Source: an uncultured Oscillospiraceae bacterium
GTDB taxonomy: Bacteria > Bacillota > Clostridia > Oscillospirales > Oscillospiraceae
Assembly: GCA_910585155.1 (NCBI GenBank)
Contig: CAJUEC010000018.1
Span: forward strand, 1 to 43,764
Length of the DNA stretch: 43,764 nt
Reading direction: 5' to 3'
Under the pieces are notes generated by a model, which ran no database searches, had not been told where the DNA came from, and was given only the letters and a program-made list of their open reading frames with translations. The position numbers and the translations under genes were made by a program. Position 1 is the stretch's first letter. Every line of letters starts with the position of its first letter. Positions 1 to 7,553 of the stretch are shown here, piece by piece.

Positions 1-222
1 GGTCTCCGGGCCGCCCTGCGGCCCTGCGCTCGGCCTCGCTCCGCTCCAAGCGCCCCTCGCTGTCCGCTTCTCCGCGCTTCTTCGCTGTCACGCTGCGAAG
101 CGGCCAGGACGCTCGGGCGCTTTCGCTGCGACTCAGGCAAAACCCAGTCCCACTGTGTGGGCCTTGGGCTTTTGCCCTCGCTCCGCTCCAAGCGCCCTCG
201 CTGTCCGCTTCTCCGCGCTTCC
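1..222 (-). repeat. Interspersed repeat, two tandem units, downstream of xkdQ
   Basis: This stretch holds two copies of the repeat whose minus-strand start is GAAGCGCGGAGAAGCGGACA. One ends about 2 nt from the xkdQ stop and the other lies near 30-81. Between them is the companion module containing GCTGCGAAGCGGCCAGGACG. No coding signal is seen here. The next tail genes expected (xkdR to xkdT type) would lie left of position 1. Confidence 0.8.
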
Positions 223-223
223 C

Positions 224-1177
224 TCAAATCATCGCGTCCCTCTCCCCCAGCGTCAGCGTGGTGCTGATCCCCCCGCCGCCGCAGGCCACCTCGCTCTGGG
301 CGGCGCGGTAGATCCCGTTTTTCCCAAAGCCCTCCAGCTCCACCTGCACCAGCTGCCCCGGCCAGGCCAGGAACGCCCCCGCCAGGGTGAGGCGCAGCCG
401 CACCCTGCCGCTGCGGGCGGCCCGCAGCTGATAGCCGGCGGTGTAGCGCATGGCGGCGGTCCCCGTGGTGTTGGGCACGGTGATCACCCGCCGGGCGCAC
501 CCGCCCTGGGCGATGAATTCCGGGTCGGACACCCACTGGGTCCCCCAGGTGGTGCGCCGCCGCACGGCCACCTGGCTGAGCACCCCGTGGCGCTCCTCCC
601 GGTACTCCCAGCCGGTGACCCCGCCGCCCTCCCGGACCCGCAGCGCCTGGCCGTCCTGGTGTCCGCCCAGCACCAGCCGCCCCTCCCGGTCGAACCGGGG
701 GACCACCCCGCCGTAGTAGCAGGCGTACCGCCGCACCACGCTCCACTCGCTCTCGCCGCTGGCCACGGTGAAACCCTCCACCGCCGGCAGCCCCTCACCC
801 CCCGCCGTCGGGATGCCGTAGGGGGCCACATGCCCGGCCTCGATGTCCGCCCAGCCGCACCGCTGATATTCGGCGGGCATGGCCTCGTTGTCCAGCAGCA
901 GCGCCGCCATCCCCCGGCCGGACAGCTCCAGGTAGAGCCCCTGCGCCCCACAGGTCACGGCGAACTCGTCCACCACCCCGGTGAACACCCGCTCCCCCTC
1001 CCACTGGGCATAGAACCGGCACGCGCCGCCCAGCAGCTCCTCCTGTCCCCGCTCCCACAGGCACCGCAGGAAGAAGCTGTCGCAGGGGGTGCCGGTGCCG
1101 TAGCAGAACCTCCAGCTGACGGCGGTGGGCAGCTCCATCTCCCCGCCGTCCCCCATCCTCACCCAGCACCGCATCAT
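224..1177 (-). CDS. xkdQ: XkdQ-like phage tail hub/baseplate protein
   Basis: A 317-residue protein that by position and sequence matches the XkdQ/late-control-D-like hub protein of PBSX-type contractile tails, which connects tube and baseplate. The start is the first ATG of an ATGATG pair and overlaps the stop of the preceding LysM gene (ATGA), the usual translational coupling in this module. The protein has regularly spaced Trp, Gly and Arg residues typical of beta-rich hub proteins, such as the WRFCYGTGTPCDSFF segment near residue 22. A longer upstream in-frame start exists but lies wholly inside xkdP. The gene ends directly against an interspersed repeat. The family call rests on the XkdP-XkdQ order and general resemblance rather than on a catalytic motif. 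Confidence 0.75.
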   Translation of the reverse strand: MMRCWVRMGDGGEMELPTAVSWRFCYGTGTPCDSFFLRCLWERGQEELLGGACRFYAQWEGERVFTGVVDEFAVTCGAQGLYLELSGRGMAALLLDNEAMPAEYQRCGWADIEAGHVAPYGIPTAGGEGLPAVEGFTVASGESEWSVVRRYACYYGGVVPRFDREGRLVLGGHQDGQALRVREGGGVTGWEYREERHGVLSQVAVRRRTTWGTQWVSDPEFIAQGGCARRVITVPNTTGTAAMRYTAGYQLRAARSGRVRLRLTLAGAFLAWPGQLVQVELEGFGKNGIYRAAQSEVACGGGGISTTLTLGERDAMI

Positions 1178-1746
1178 CGGATTCTCACCCTCTGTCCGGG
1201 GAAGACGAGGTTGGGGTTTCGGATGTCCGGGTTCAGGGCGATGACCCGCTCCAGCTCCACCCCATACCGCCGGGCCAGCCCCCACAGGGTCTCCCCCTGG
1301 GCCACGGTGTGCCACAGCTCCTCCCCCGCCTGCGTCCCGGCGCTCTCCCCGCCGCCGGGGAGGGCACGCAGGGCCAGCCGGGTCTCTCCCGCCCCCTCCT
1401 CGGTCTCCCAGAACTCGAAGGAGTAGGCCACATAGTCCCTTTTGGGCTCCTGGCGCAGCTCCAGGGCGGCGAACCAGGCCGTCGTGGTCATCCAGACGGG
1501 GTGGACCAGCACCCCCGGCGTCTCCTCGTAGAACACCGTGGCCAGCTCCTTCAGGGTGTCATAGGCCCGTTCCCCCACGAACTCCCCCTCTCCCCGCAGC
1601 ACCCGCCGGGTCTGGCCCAGGCTCTGCAAATGGTGCAGGCCGAAGGGGATTTTGTGCACCGCCATTTTCCGCTCAAAGGCGATGGCATACACCCTGGGGT
1701 TGTGGGGCCACACGAAATTTTTAAACCGCATGGGCGCAAGGATCAT
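1174..1746 (-). CDS. xkdP: XkdP-like LysM-domain phage tail protein
   Basis: A 190-residue protein with an N-terminal phage domain and a C-terminal LysM domain at about residues 145-190 (WHTVAQGETLWGLARRY...LNP...PGQ). In PBSX-type phages XkdP follows the tape-measure gene, and its LysM module is thought to bind peptidoglycan or help tail assembly. Here it is followed by xkdQ with a 4-nt overlap, as expected. The gene upstream of it is not a tape measure but a repeat block (1,789-2,624). The start ATG at 1746 gives a product of the usual family size. Confidence 0.85.
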   Translation of the reverse strand: MILAPMRFKNFVWPHNPRVYAIAFERKMAVHKIPFGLHHLQSLGQTRRVLRGEGEFVGERAYDTLKELATVFYEETPGVLVHPVWMTTTAWFAALELRQEPKRDYVAYSFEFWETEEGAGETRLALRALPGGGESAGTQAGEELWHTVAQGETLWGLARRYGVELERVIALNPDIRNPNLVFPGQRVRIR

Positions 1747-1925
1747 CGCAGTACCTCTCTTTCTGTCTCTCCTGGCCTCCGGCGGGTTCTGTCACGCTGC
1801 GAAGCGGCCAGGGCACTCGGTCGCTTTCCCTGCGACTCGGCCTGGTCTCCGGGCCGCCTTGCGGCCCTGCGCTCGGCCTCGCTCCGCTCCAAGCGCCCTC
1901 GCTGTCCGCTTCTACGCGCTTCTCA

Positions 1926-1953
1926 GGTACTTTCTGCTCGTGCAGAAAGTACC
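1926..1953. repeat. Hairpin repeat GGTACTTTCTGC/GCAGAAAGTACC
   Basis: Perfect 12-bp inverted repeat with a 4-nt loop. It belongs to a family with seven members in the window (1926, 2398, 13158, 13689, 14885, 19044, 30670). Confidence 0.85.
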
Positions 1954-2397
1954 CAAAGACACGCTCAGGGGGAGGTCCGCCGGTTCGGCTTCGGCCCGCG
2001 CTGCGGGCCTTGCTCACAGGCGGCCCTCCCCCTGAGAACCCCCTGTTCTACGGGGGACCAATTTACGAAGCGCTCCCCCTGACCTTTCCGGCGCGCAGGG
2101 CCTTCGAATGCCTTTCACTATTGATGCCGCTCAGCCGCTTTCCTCTCTCCAAGCCATTCCGCAGGCGCAGGACACATTCCGCGCCTGGGTGGCGGGTTTT
2201 TACATCGGGGGCGCAAAACCCCGCCCCCCAGGCGCAGCCCGTGGACCCCCTCCCCTTCTCGGTGCCGCACCCACGGGCGGCAGCCCAATAGGGGGCCCCC
2301 GCATCCCGAACCCTACGCGCCGGAAGGGTCACAAACCCGTCCCGTAAATTGCTCCCCTGGGGTACATAGGGGCCACAGCCCCTATGCGCACTCTTTG

Positions 2398-2427
2398 CCT
2401 GCTTTCTCTTGCGCGAGAGAAAGCAGG
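2398..2427. repeat. Hairpin repeat CCTGCTTTCTCT/AGAGAAAGCAGG
   Basis: Perfect 12-bp inverted repeat with a short GC loop, same family as the hairpin at 1926. One base pair differs by a compensatory change (G-C for A-T at the fourth position) from the copies at 13158 and 14885. Confidence 0.85.
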
Positions 2428-2624
2428 CCGCCGGAGGCCGTCCCCTGGAAAGGGGGGCACCCCGCTGGAGGCCGGTGCCTCCGCGCTTCCTGATCACGCT
2501 GCAAAGCGGCCAGGACGCTCGGGCGCTTTCGCTGCGACTTGGCCTGGTCTCCGGGCCGCTCTGCGGCCCTGCGCTCGGCCTCGCTCCGCTCCAAGCGCCC
2601 TCGCTGTCCGCTTCTCCGCGCTTC

Positions 2625-3140
2625 CTAATAAATCTCCATCCCCCCGTCGTACCGCCTGCTGTCCCGCCGCACGGCCCGGTCCAGCTCCTCCACAGTGAGG
2701 GCGGTGGTCCGCCCCGGCTCCTCACCCCGGAAGCTCCGCCCCGCCTGTCCCGCCTGGGGAACGGGGGGCAGAGGGCTGGCCGCCCTGGCCGCCTGCCGGT
2801 ACAGCGCCTCCAGCTCTCCCCCGCTCCCGGTCCCCGGACCCGTGGCCGCCGGCTCCCCGGCGCGCCTCTCCTCCCGGCGGGCCCTTTCCGGCCTGGGGAG
2901 GGCCTCCGGCGGGCGGTCGGGGACCTCCCCGTCCCACTCCCGGCCCTCCGGCCCCTCCGCCGTCCACCCCTGCGCCGTCCCGGCGGCGGGGGCCTCCGGC
3001 GCCTTTTCTCCATCTGCCTCCCAGCCGTCCCGGCCCCCGGCGGGCGGCGCCGGGGCGGGGATCGTCTCCGGCTCCTCCCAATCCTCCTGCTCCTCCTCGG
3101 CCTCCAGCCGGGCCAGCAGCTCCTCCAGCCGGTCAACCAC
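2625..3140 (-). CDS. Acidic phage tail accessory protein
   Basis: A 171-residue protein read from a GTG that overlaps the stop of the frameshifted chaperone product. It is rich in Glu, Pro, Gly and Ala, with a coiled-coil-like N terminus (VDRLEELLARLEAEEEQED) and a more conserved-looking C terminus ending LDRAVRRDSRRYDGGMEIY. The position, directly after the chaperone and before where the tape measure would be, suggests a small tail-assembly protein. No specific family is recognised. An SD-like run of Gs precedes the GTG. The stop TAG is the last base before an interspersed repeat begins. Confidence 0.6.
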   Translation of the reverse strand: MVDRLEELLARLEAEEEQEDWEEPETIPAPAPPAGGRDGWEADGEKAPEAPAAGTAQGWTAEGPEGREWDGEVPDRPPEALPRPERARREERRAGEPAATGPGTGSGGELEALYRQAARAASPLPPVPQAGQAGRSFRGEEPGRTTALTVEELDRAVRRDSRRYDGGMEIY

Positions 3141-3755
3141 CGCCCCCGCCCCCCTTCAGCTCCCGGTAGCGGTCCCAGTCGAACCCGCCGTTCACCACCC
3201 AGCTTCCCTTGTCCGCGCCGCACACGGGGCAGGGCTCCTCCTCCGCCCGTCTCCGGCAGTCGGGGCACAGCCTTGCCAGCTCCTCCTCCTGGTCCAGGGC
3301 CAGGTTGAGGGCGCACCACAGGTAATCCCGGTCGGTCATCTGTTTCGCCCGCTCCTCGGTGGGCAGAGCGCCAAACAGCCGGAGCACGCGCCACTGAAGG
3401 CGCTCATAACCCGCGTGCTCCAGGCTTTTTTTCGCCGGCGGATCTCCTCCCCGTCCCCCAGGGGGGAGGGGTTGTGTTCCCGGTTGAACCTCGCCCAGGC
3501 GTCGGAGAGCTGGGCGATCTCCTCCACCCGCAGCCCGTTGAGGGCGGCCTCGCCGTCCTCAAACACGGGCCGTCCCCTGCGCGTCAGCGCCCGGGCTATG
3601 AGGCAGGCGTTGCGGCACAGCGCCCGCTCCCTGCCGTCCCGGGCCAGGCCGTCCCCCTCCCGGCGGGCCTCCAGCACCTCCCGGGCGGACAGCAGCCCCA
3701 GCTCGCCCCAGTCCGTTTTCATCCGGCGGGGCCCATCCAGCAGTCCGCGCTCCAT
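3133..3755 (-). CDS. Tail assembly chaperone, -1 frameshift product (G-T type)
   Basis: A -1 slip on the A7 run at 3426-3432 fuses the first 110 residues of the 139-residue chaperone to a 97-residue extension, giving a 207-residue protein. The junction reads RRRKK-SLEHAGYERLQWRVL. The extension carries a four-cysteine zinc-ribbon pattern (CPDC...CPVC) and ends in a glycine run at 3133, overlapping the next gene. Tail chaperones made in a short and a frameshifted long form are well known in tailed phages, where the long form binds the tape measure. What is seen here is the slippery heptamer in the correct frame and a convincing protein in the -1 frame. That slippage occurs is inferred. Confidence 0.7.
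3336..3755 (-). CDS. xkdN: XkdN-like tail assembly chaperone (short form)
   Basis: A 139-residue zero-frame product that begins directly after the tail-tube stop codon (TGA-ATG). A second in-frame ATG at codon 12 (MKTDWGELGLLS) is an alternative start. The N-terminal 110 residues (LSAREVLEARREGDG...RRGRPVFEDGEAALNGL...WARFNREHNP) are the chaperone domain. The residues after the frameshift site (AWSTRVMSAF...) look non-conserved, as for the short form of other phage chaperones. It probably caps or recruits the tape measure during tail assembly. Confidence 0.75.
   Translation of the reverse strand: MERGLLDGPRRMKTDWGELGLLSAREVLEARREGDGLARDGRERALCRNACLIARALTRRGRPVFEDGEAALNGLRVEEIAQLSDAWARFNREHNPSPLGDGEEIRRRKKAWSTRVMSAFSGACSGCLALCPPRSGRNR
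3426..3432 (-). other. Programmed -1 frameshift slippery site (A AAA AAA G)
   Basis: On the minus strand the zero frame reads CGA AAA AAA GCC, so the run is an ideal X XXY YYZ heptamer (A AAA AAA). The -1 frame continues open from AGC for 97 codons into a cysteine-ribbon domain. Confidence 0.75.
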
Positions 3756-4169
3756 TCAGGCCGCCACCTCCATCCTGCCCCGGGCCACCAGGGTGAGCTG
3801 CTCCACCACCGTCTTGCCCAGCTGGGCGTCCTCCTGGATGTCGCTCCACTGGCAGTCGGAGTAGATCACCTTCCGGTCGGGCTTACAGATGACCAGGGAG
3901 AAATTTTTCATGGCGTAGAAGTCCAGCCCGTCGGCGATGGCCTGGTCGGTGGCGTACAGCCGGGTGAGCTGGATGACGTAGCTCTGGGGCCCCTGGACGG
4001 TGGCCACGGGCTCCTCCTCGCCGAAGGCCTCCACGCAGTAGGAGCTGCGGGTGGTCCTGCAATGGTAGCTCTGCACCACGGCCACCTTCTGTCCGTCCAG
4101 CTCCAGCCAGATGTCGGCGCTGGTGGGGAAGCCCGCGGCGCTGAGCCCTGCGCTGAAATTTGTGCTCAT
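3756..4169 (-). CDS. xkdM: XkdM-like contractile tail tube protein
   Basis: A 137-residue protein starting MSTNFSAGLS with a strong AGGAGGG ribosome-binding site 6 nt upstream of the ATG. Length and position fit the XkdM-type inner tail tube protein. It is separated from the sheath gene upstream by about 300 bp holding a hairpin and an interspersed repeat, unlike the tight overlaps elsewhere in the module, so it may depend on its own translation signal. The chaperone gene follows without a gap. Confidence 0.8.
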   Translation of the reverse strand: MSTNFSAGLSAAGFPTSADIWLELDGQKVAVVQSYHCRTTRSSYCVEAFGEEEPVATVQGPQSYVIQLTRLYATDQAIADGLDFYAMKNFSLVICKPDRKVIYSDCQWSDIQEDAQLGKTVVEQLTLVARGRMEVAA

Positions 4170-4257
4170 TCAGATCCCTCCTATGAAATGTCGCGCTATC
4201 CATTCACGCTGTGCACCCTCCGCGACGGTGTCTAATCCTCTCCGGCTGCGCGCGCCG

Positions 4258-4281
4258 TTTTCCGGCCCTTCGGGCCGAAAA
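4258..4281. terminator. Hairpin TTTTCCGGCCC-TTC-GGGCCGAAAA
   Basis: A GC-rich stem with flanking T and A tracts between the sheath and tube genes. It could attenuate or terminate in either direction and might set different levels for sheath and tube. Inference from shape only. Confidence 0.4.
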
Positions 4282-4329
4282 GCCGTCCACTCCGCTCCGA
4301 GGCTTAGCCTCCTGCTCCCGGGTGCTCCG

Positions 4330-4468
4330 CGCTATCCATTCACGCTCGCAGGCGGCTGGACGCTCGGCCGCTTTCCCTCCGTCTCGGCCTGGTCTCCGGG
4401 CCGCTGTGCGTCCCTGCGCTCGGCCTCGCTTCGCTCCAAGCTCCCTCGCAGCCGCCTGCTCCGCGCTA
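4330..4468 (-). repeat. Diverged interspersed repeat at the tail-sheath 3' end
   Basis: A diverged copy of the repeat. On the minus strand the sheath stop TAG is itself the start of the repeat (TAGCGCGGAGCAGGCGGC). It continues into GAGCGAAGCGAGGCC and GAGCGTCCAGCC modules. A partial unit (CGCTATCCATTCACGCT) occurs twice, at about 4193 and 4331. Confidence 0.7.
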
Positions 4469-5500
4469 TACCGTAATATGTGCCGCCAGCCACACCTGGT
4501 TGAGCCCGTGGGCCACGGTGAAGGCGAACTCCACCAAGCACACCGTGGGGTCGTCCTCCAGGGCGGAGACGGTGACGTCCTCGTAGCTGTCGATAATCTC
4601 CCGGCCCACCCGTTTTTCCAGCTCCATCACCGTCTGGGAGCGGATGGCCCCCCGGCTCTGGGCGGTGTTTTTGGCCCGGCGGAACTTGGCGCGCAGGGCC
4701 CTGCGGATGCCGGGGATGACCTCGTCCACCACCAGAATGGTGGTCAGCTCCCGCCAGGTGGCATCGGGGGAGCCGCCGGTTTTGGTCCGGGTGGTCACCC
4801 CCCGCACCACGTAGCACGCCCCCGCCAGGGCCTCCAGGGGGGTCACGCCCCCCTGAATCAGCAAATCGATGTCCCCGTCCTCATAGTTCAGCTCCAGCCC
4901 CGTCAGGCCGTAGAGCTGCGCCCCGCCCAGGGGGAGGGCGGGGTCTGTGCCGCCGGCGACGGCCCCCGCCACCGCGGCGGCGCACAGCGCCCCCCCGGCG
5001 CCGTCCCCGGCGCCGGGGGCGGTGAGCACCACCCGCTCGCAGTTGAGCTGGGCGGCCCGGGCGGTGAGCTGCTCCACGCTCTCCCCGGCCCCGCCGCCCA
5101 CCACGGCGATCCGCTCCCGCCGGGCGGCGGAGCACTCCGTCACCATGCTTTTCAGCGCCTGCTGCACCTCCAGCCGGCTGCTGTCGCACACCACCACGGA
5201 CACGTTTTCCAGCCCGGCGGCGGTGGCGAAGGCGGCCTCATAGTCCTCCCCGGCGGGCACGCCGTACACCACCCCCGCCCCGTTGCGAATGGCCAGCTGG
5301 GCCATCCGGCTCAGGGCGCAGTCCCCCACGTCCGCCGCCGCCCGGCTGAAGCTGGTCCACTGGTAGCTTTTCTCCAGCCCGGCCCTGTCCGCCGCGGCCA
5401 CCACCGCCACGCCGCCGCCCCCCGCCGCCGCCGCGGTGAGGCTGGACGCCTCGTAGGAGGAGTACACCCCCGGTCTCTCATGCCTGGTTCCTCCGCTCAT
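4466..5500 (-). CDS. xkdK: XkdK-like contractile tail sheath protein
   Basis: A 344-residue sheath protein. The N terminus (MSGGTRHERPGVYSSYEASS) and C terminus (ELEKRVGREIIDSYEDVTVSALEDDPT...V) resemble the Gram-positive PBSX-type sheath family that wraps the inner tube and contracts on infection. It is shorter than PBSX XkdK (roughly 460 residues), mostly through a compact variable middle domain. The ATG overlaps the stop of the preceding terminator protein (ATGA) and has an AAGGAAGG ribosome-binding site. Its presence shows this is a contractile-tail, not a siphophage, module. Confidence 0.85.
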   Translation of the reverse strand: MSGGTRHERPGVYSSYEASSLTAAAAGGGGVAVVAAADRAGLEKSYQWTSFSRAAADVGDCALSRMAQLAIRNGAGVVYGVPAGEDYEAAFATAAGLENVSVVVCDSSRLEVQQALKSMVTECSAARRERIAVVGGGAGESVEQLTARAAQLNCERVVLTAPGAGDGAGGALCAAAVAGAVAGGTDPALPLGGAQLYGLTGLELNYEDGDIDLLIQGGVTPLEALAGACYVVRGVTTRTKTGGSPDATWRELTTILVVDEVIPGIRRALRAKFRRAKNTAQSRGAIRSQTVMELEKRVGREIIDSYEDVTVSALEDDPTVCLVEFAFTVAHGLNQVWLAAHITV

Positions 5501-6000
5501 ATGGTCCTTCCTTTCACCTCAAAATCGGTAAAGACGCCCGTCTCCCCGTCCGTCCGGGCGGTGAGCCAGGCCCCGCACCGGCAGCTCACCGGCAGGCGGT
5601 ACATGCCCAGCTCCTCCCGGAACTCCACCGGCCCCCACCGGAGCTCCAGGGCGGCCAGCCCCGCCGCCCCCTGGCACATCAGCAGCTCGGCGGCCGTCTC
5701 GGCCCCCCGCTGGCAGGCGCTCTCGCCCCCCTCCCTGGGGGCATAGACGTCCAGGGTCAGGGTGATCTCCGCCTGCCTGCCGTAGACCTCCCGCTTTTTT
5801 CCGGAGTCCGGGTCGGTCCACACCCCCAGGTAGTCCTGGAACCCCCCCGGGGCGCACGCCACCCGGCTGAGGGACACCGCCGCCACCGTCTCCCGCCACC
5901 GTCCGGCCCTCCGGCCCTCCATGGCGGCCACGGCGGGGAGCCCGCCCCGGCGCAGCTGCCCTGCCACCGCCTCCCGCAGTCCGCACAGCGCCCCGCTCAC
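5497..6000 (-). CDS. Phage tail terminator/completion protein
   Basis: A 167-residue protein started at a GTG that overlaps the previous stop (GTGA). A longer in-frame reading into the upstream gene is less likely. It lies directly before the sheath, where tail terminator (XkdI/XkdJ-type) proteins are found. A segment rich in beta-strand residues (ITLTLDVYAPREGG...LELRWGPVEFREELGMYRLPVSC) fits that fold class. The assignment is by position and no diagnostic motif is seen. Confidence 0.6.
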   Translation of the reverse strand: MSGALCGLREAVAGQLRRGGLPAVAAMEGRRAGRWRETVAAVSLSRVACAPGGFQDYLGVWTDPDSGKKREVYGRQAEITLTLDVYAPREGGESACQRGAETAAELLMCQGAAGLAALELRWGPVEFREELGMYRLPVSCRCGAWLTARTDGETGVFTDFEVKGRTI

Positions 6001-6332
6001 GGCGCGTCCTCCCCGATGGGCCGCAGGGCCAGCCACAAATGGGTCACCTGTCCCCCCACCCAGACGGGCCGGGCGGTCATCACCTCATAGCGCCCGCCGC
6101 CCCACTCCAGCCAGCCCCCCGGCCCCAGCCGGTCCAGGGGCAGCCCCGGCTGGGCCAGGGCCAGAAACCGGTCCTGGCGGTAGCGGCCCAGGGCCCCGGC
6201 GGCATCCTGCCAGTCCCCCCCGGTCATGGGCCGGAGGATGGCCATACCCCGGCCCAGCTCCTCCCCATCTCCGCCGCGGCACACCATCTCCTGTCCATAG
6301 CTTCTGATGACCCACCCAAAGGCCTCGATCAT
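5997..6332 (-). CDS. Phage head closure/minor tail-joining protein
   Basis: A 111-residue protein from an ATG with GGTGGAGGG upstream, overlapping the connector stop (ATGA). A Trp- and Gly-rich core (GPGGWLEWGGGRYEVMTARPVWVGG) looks like the small beta-barrel head-tail joining proteins. Position between connector and tail terminator supports the role. The longer upstream reading is a shadow of the connector gene. Confidence 0.6.
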   Translation of the reverse strand: MIEAFGWVIRSYGQEMVCRGGDGEELGRGMAILRPMTGGDWQDAAGALGRYRQDRFLALAQPGLPLDRLGPGGWLEWGGGRYEVMTARPVWVGGQVTHLWLALRPIGEDAP

Positions 6333-6676
6333 CCCTCCACCCCCTGAAATACAAATCCCTCGTCCCGTAGGTAGGGCCCCATGAGCTCCATGGCCCGCTG
6401 GGACAGCCGCGCCTCTCCCCCCGCCTCCCGGCGGACGCTCAGGTCCCCCGCGGACAGCGCGGTGATCCCTTCCAGCCCCTGGCTGCCCCGCAGCCAGTCC
6501 AGGGCCAGCCACGCGGCGGCCAGGGGGTAGGCCCCGGCGCAGTCCTCCGGGGCGACGCCCGGCCGCAGCCGCCGCTCCAGGGCCTGGCAGGCGGCGGCGC
6601 ACAAAGTGCGCAGGGTGTGCTCATCCTGGCCCGCGCCCCCCAGGGCCTGGGCCAGCTCCATCACCTGCTGTGTCAT
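6329..6676 (-). CDS. Phage head-tail connector protein
   Basis: A 115-residue mostly helical protein (TLRTLCAAACQALERRL...YPLAAAWLALDWLRG...RAMELMGPYLRDEGFVF) typical of gp6-like head-tail connectors that sit under the portal. A GGAGGCGGGAG ribosome-binding site precedes the ATG. It lies 10 nt after the XkdF-like gene and overlaps the next gene by 4 nt. Confidence 0.7.
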   Translation of the reverse strand: MTQQVMELAQALGGAGQDEHTLRTLCAAACQALERRLRPGVAPEDCAGAYPLAAAWLALDWLRGSQGLEGITALSAGDLSVRREAGGEARLSQRAMELMGPYLRDEGFVFQGVEG

Positions 6677-6686
6677 CTCCCGCCTC

Positions 6687-7553
6687 CTAAATGAGGAAGG
6701 CCCCCTGGCCCTCCTCCTCCGCCGCCCGGTCCTCCCGGTAGCTCAGCTGGGCCCCCTGCCCCAGCAGGCGGGCCGCCCTGCCCCGGTAGAGCCGGATGAG
6801 CCCCAGCAGCTCCTCCTCCTCCAGCCGGGCCACCACCCGCTCCAGCAGCCCGTGCTCCAGCTCGGGCTCGGCGGTCCCGGCCAGCCGCACCAGCTCCCGC
6901 CGCAGGCCCTTGAGGTACCTTCTCCCCAGCCGGGCCTCGTCCTCCCGGCGGGCCCCGGCGCTCTTCACCACCCCGGCCTTCCGCTGGGCGGGCACCGCCA
7001 CGAAGGACCACTCGTACACGTCGGCGGCCCCGGTGAGCACCCCGCAGCACAGCTGCCCGCCGTACTCCTCCCCCTTCTCGTGGGGGCAGTCGGCCAGCTC
7101 CTGGCCGCACACGGAGCACACCACCCGGTCCACGGCGCAGCCCACGCTGACCTCCCGCTTGATACCCCCGTCGATCTCGGCGATGAGCCCCTGGTTCTCC
7201 GGGGTGCGCATCAGGTAGGCCCACCCCTTGAGCCAGCGGCAGGGCCGCCCGTCGGCGGTGCGGGAGCCGTCCTCCACCACCTGGGTGCGGTAGATCCGGG
7301 CGGTCTGTCCCCGGGCGGACCACTGGTGGTCGAACACCCCGGACACCCCCACAAACAGGGGGGCCAGCTCCTCCAGGGTCTTTTCGTCGAACCGCTCCAG
7401 GTCCCGGTCCACCTCGTTGTCGCACAGCCGCAGGGCGAATGTGTACACCTCTTCGGCCTCCAGCTCCCGCCGGGCCAGGGCGTTGATCCGCTCCAGCTCC
7501 TCCCCCTCCGGGGCGCCGATGCCCTTCACCGCCGCGTCCTTACTGATCTGCAT
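6687..7553 (-). CDS. xkdF: XkdF-like prohead protease/scaffold protein
   Basis: A 288-residue protein from an ATG with GGAGGAGG upstream, overlapping the portal stop by 14 nt. The N-terminal half has the phage prohead-protease-like pattern (VGVSGVFDHQWSARGQTARIY...KREVSVGCAVD...YEWSFVAVPAQ) and a CSVCGQELADCPHEKG cysteine/histidine cluster near residue 145 that may bind metal. The C-terminal 80 residues are helical and scaffold-like. XkdF-type proteins pair with the portal in PBSX-like heads, probably processing or scaffolding the capsid. Confidence 0.75.
   Translation of the reverse strand: MQISKDAAVKGIGAPEGEELERINALARRELEAEEVYTFALRLCDNEVDRDLERFDEKTLEELAPLFVGVSGVFDHQWSARGQTARIYRTQVVEDGSRTADGRPCRWLKGWAYLMRTPENQGLIAEIDGGIKREVSVGCAVDRVVCSVCGQELADCPHEKGEEYGGQLCCGVLTGAADVYEWSFVAVPAQRKAGVVKSAGARREDEARLGRRYLKGLRRELVRLAGTAEPELEHGLLERVVARLEEEELLGLIRLYRGRAARLLGQGAQLSYREDRAAEEEGQGAFLI

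Larger units (their letters stand above)
1789..2624. repeat. Composite interspersed repeat between tail genes
   Basis: About 0.84 kb of modular repeat lies where a tape-measure gene would be expected. In order it contains the GCTGCGAAGCGGCCAGG module, the CGCTCCGCTCCAAGCGCC module, a hairpin GGTACTTTCTGC...GCAGAAAGTACC (1926-1953), a roughly 450-bp segment that recurs at 13,158-13,620, a hairpin CATAGGGGC...GCCCCTATG near 2365-2387, a hairpin CCTGCTTTCTCT...AGAGAAAGCAGG (2398-2427), and another pair of the first modules ending exactly at the stop of the next gene. Long open frames in it reflect GC content and show no phage homology. Confidence 0.85.

Noticed and set aside
2063..2215. An open frame inside the repeat that is matched, with the same stop, at 13,294-13,443 (APDVKT...AECVLRLR...GKRLSG)
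   Set aside because: Comparing the two copies codon by codon shows roughly 11 amino-acid-changing against 5 silent differing codons, which gives no sign of protein-level selection. No ribosome-binding site and no consistent start. Treated as repeat DNA.
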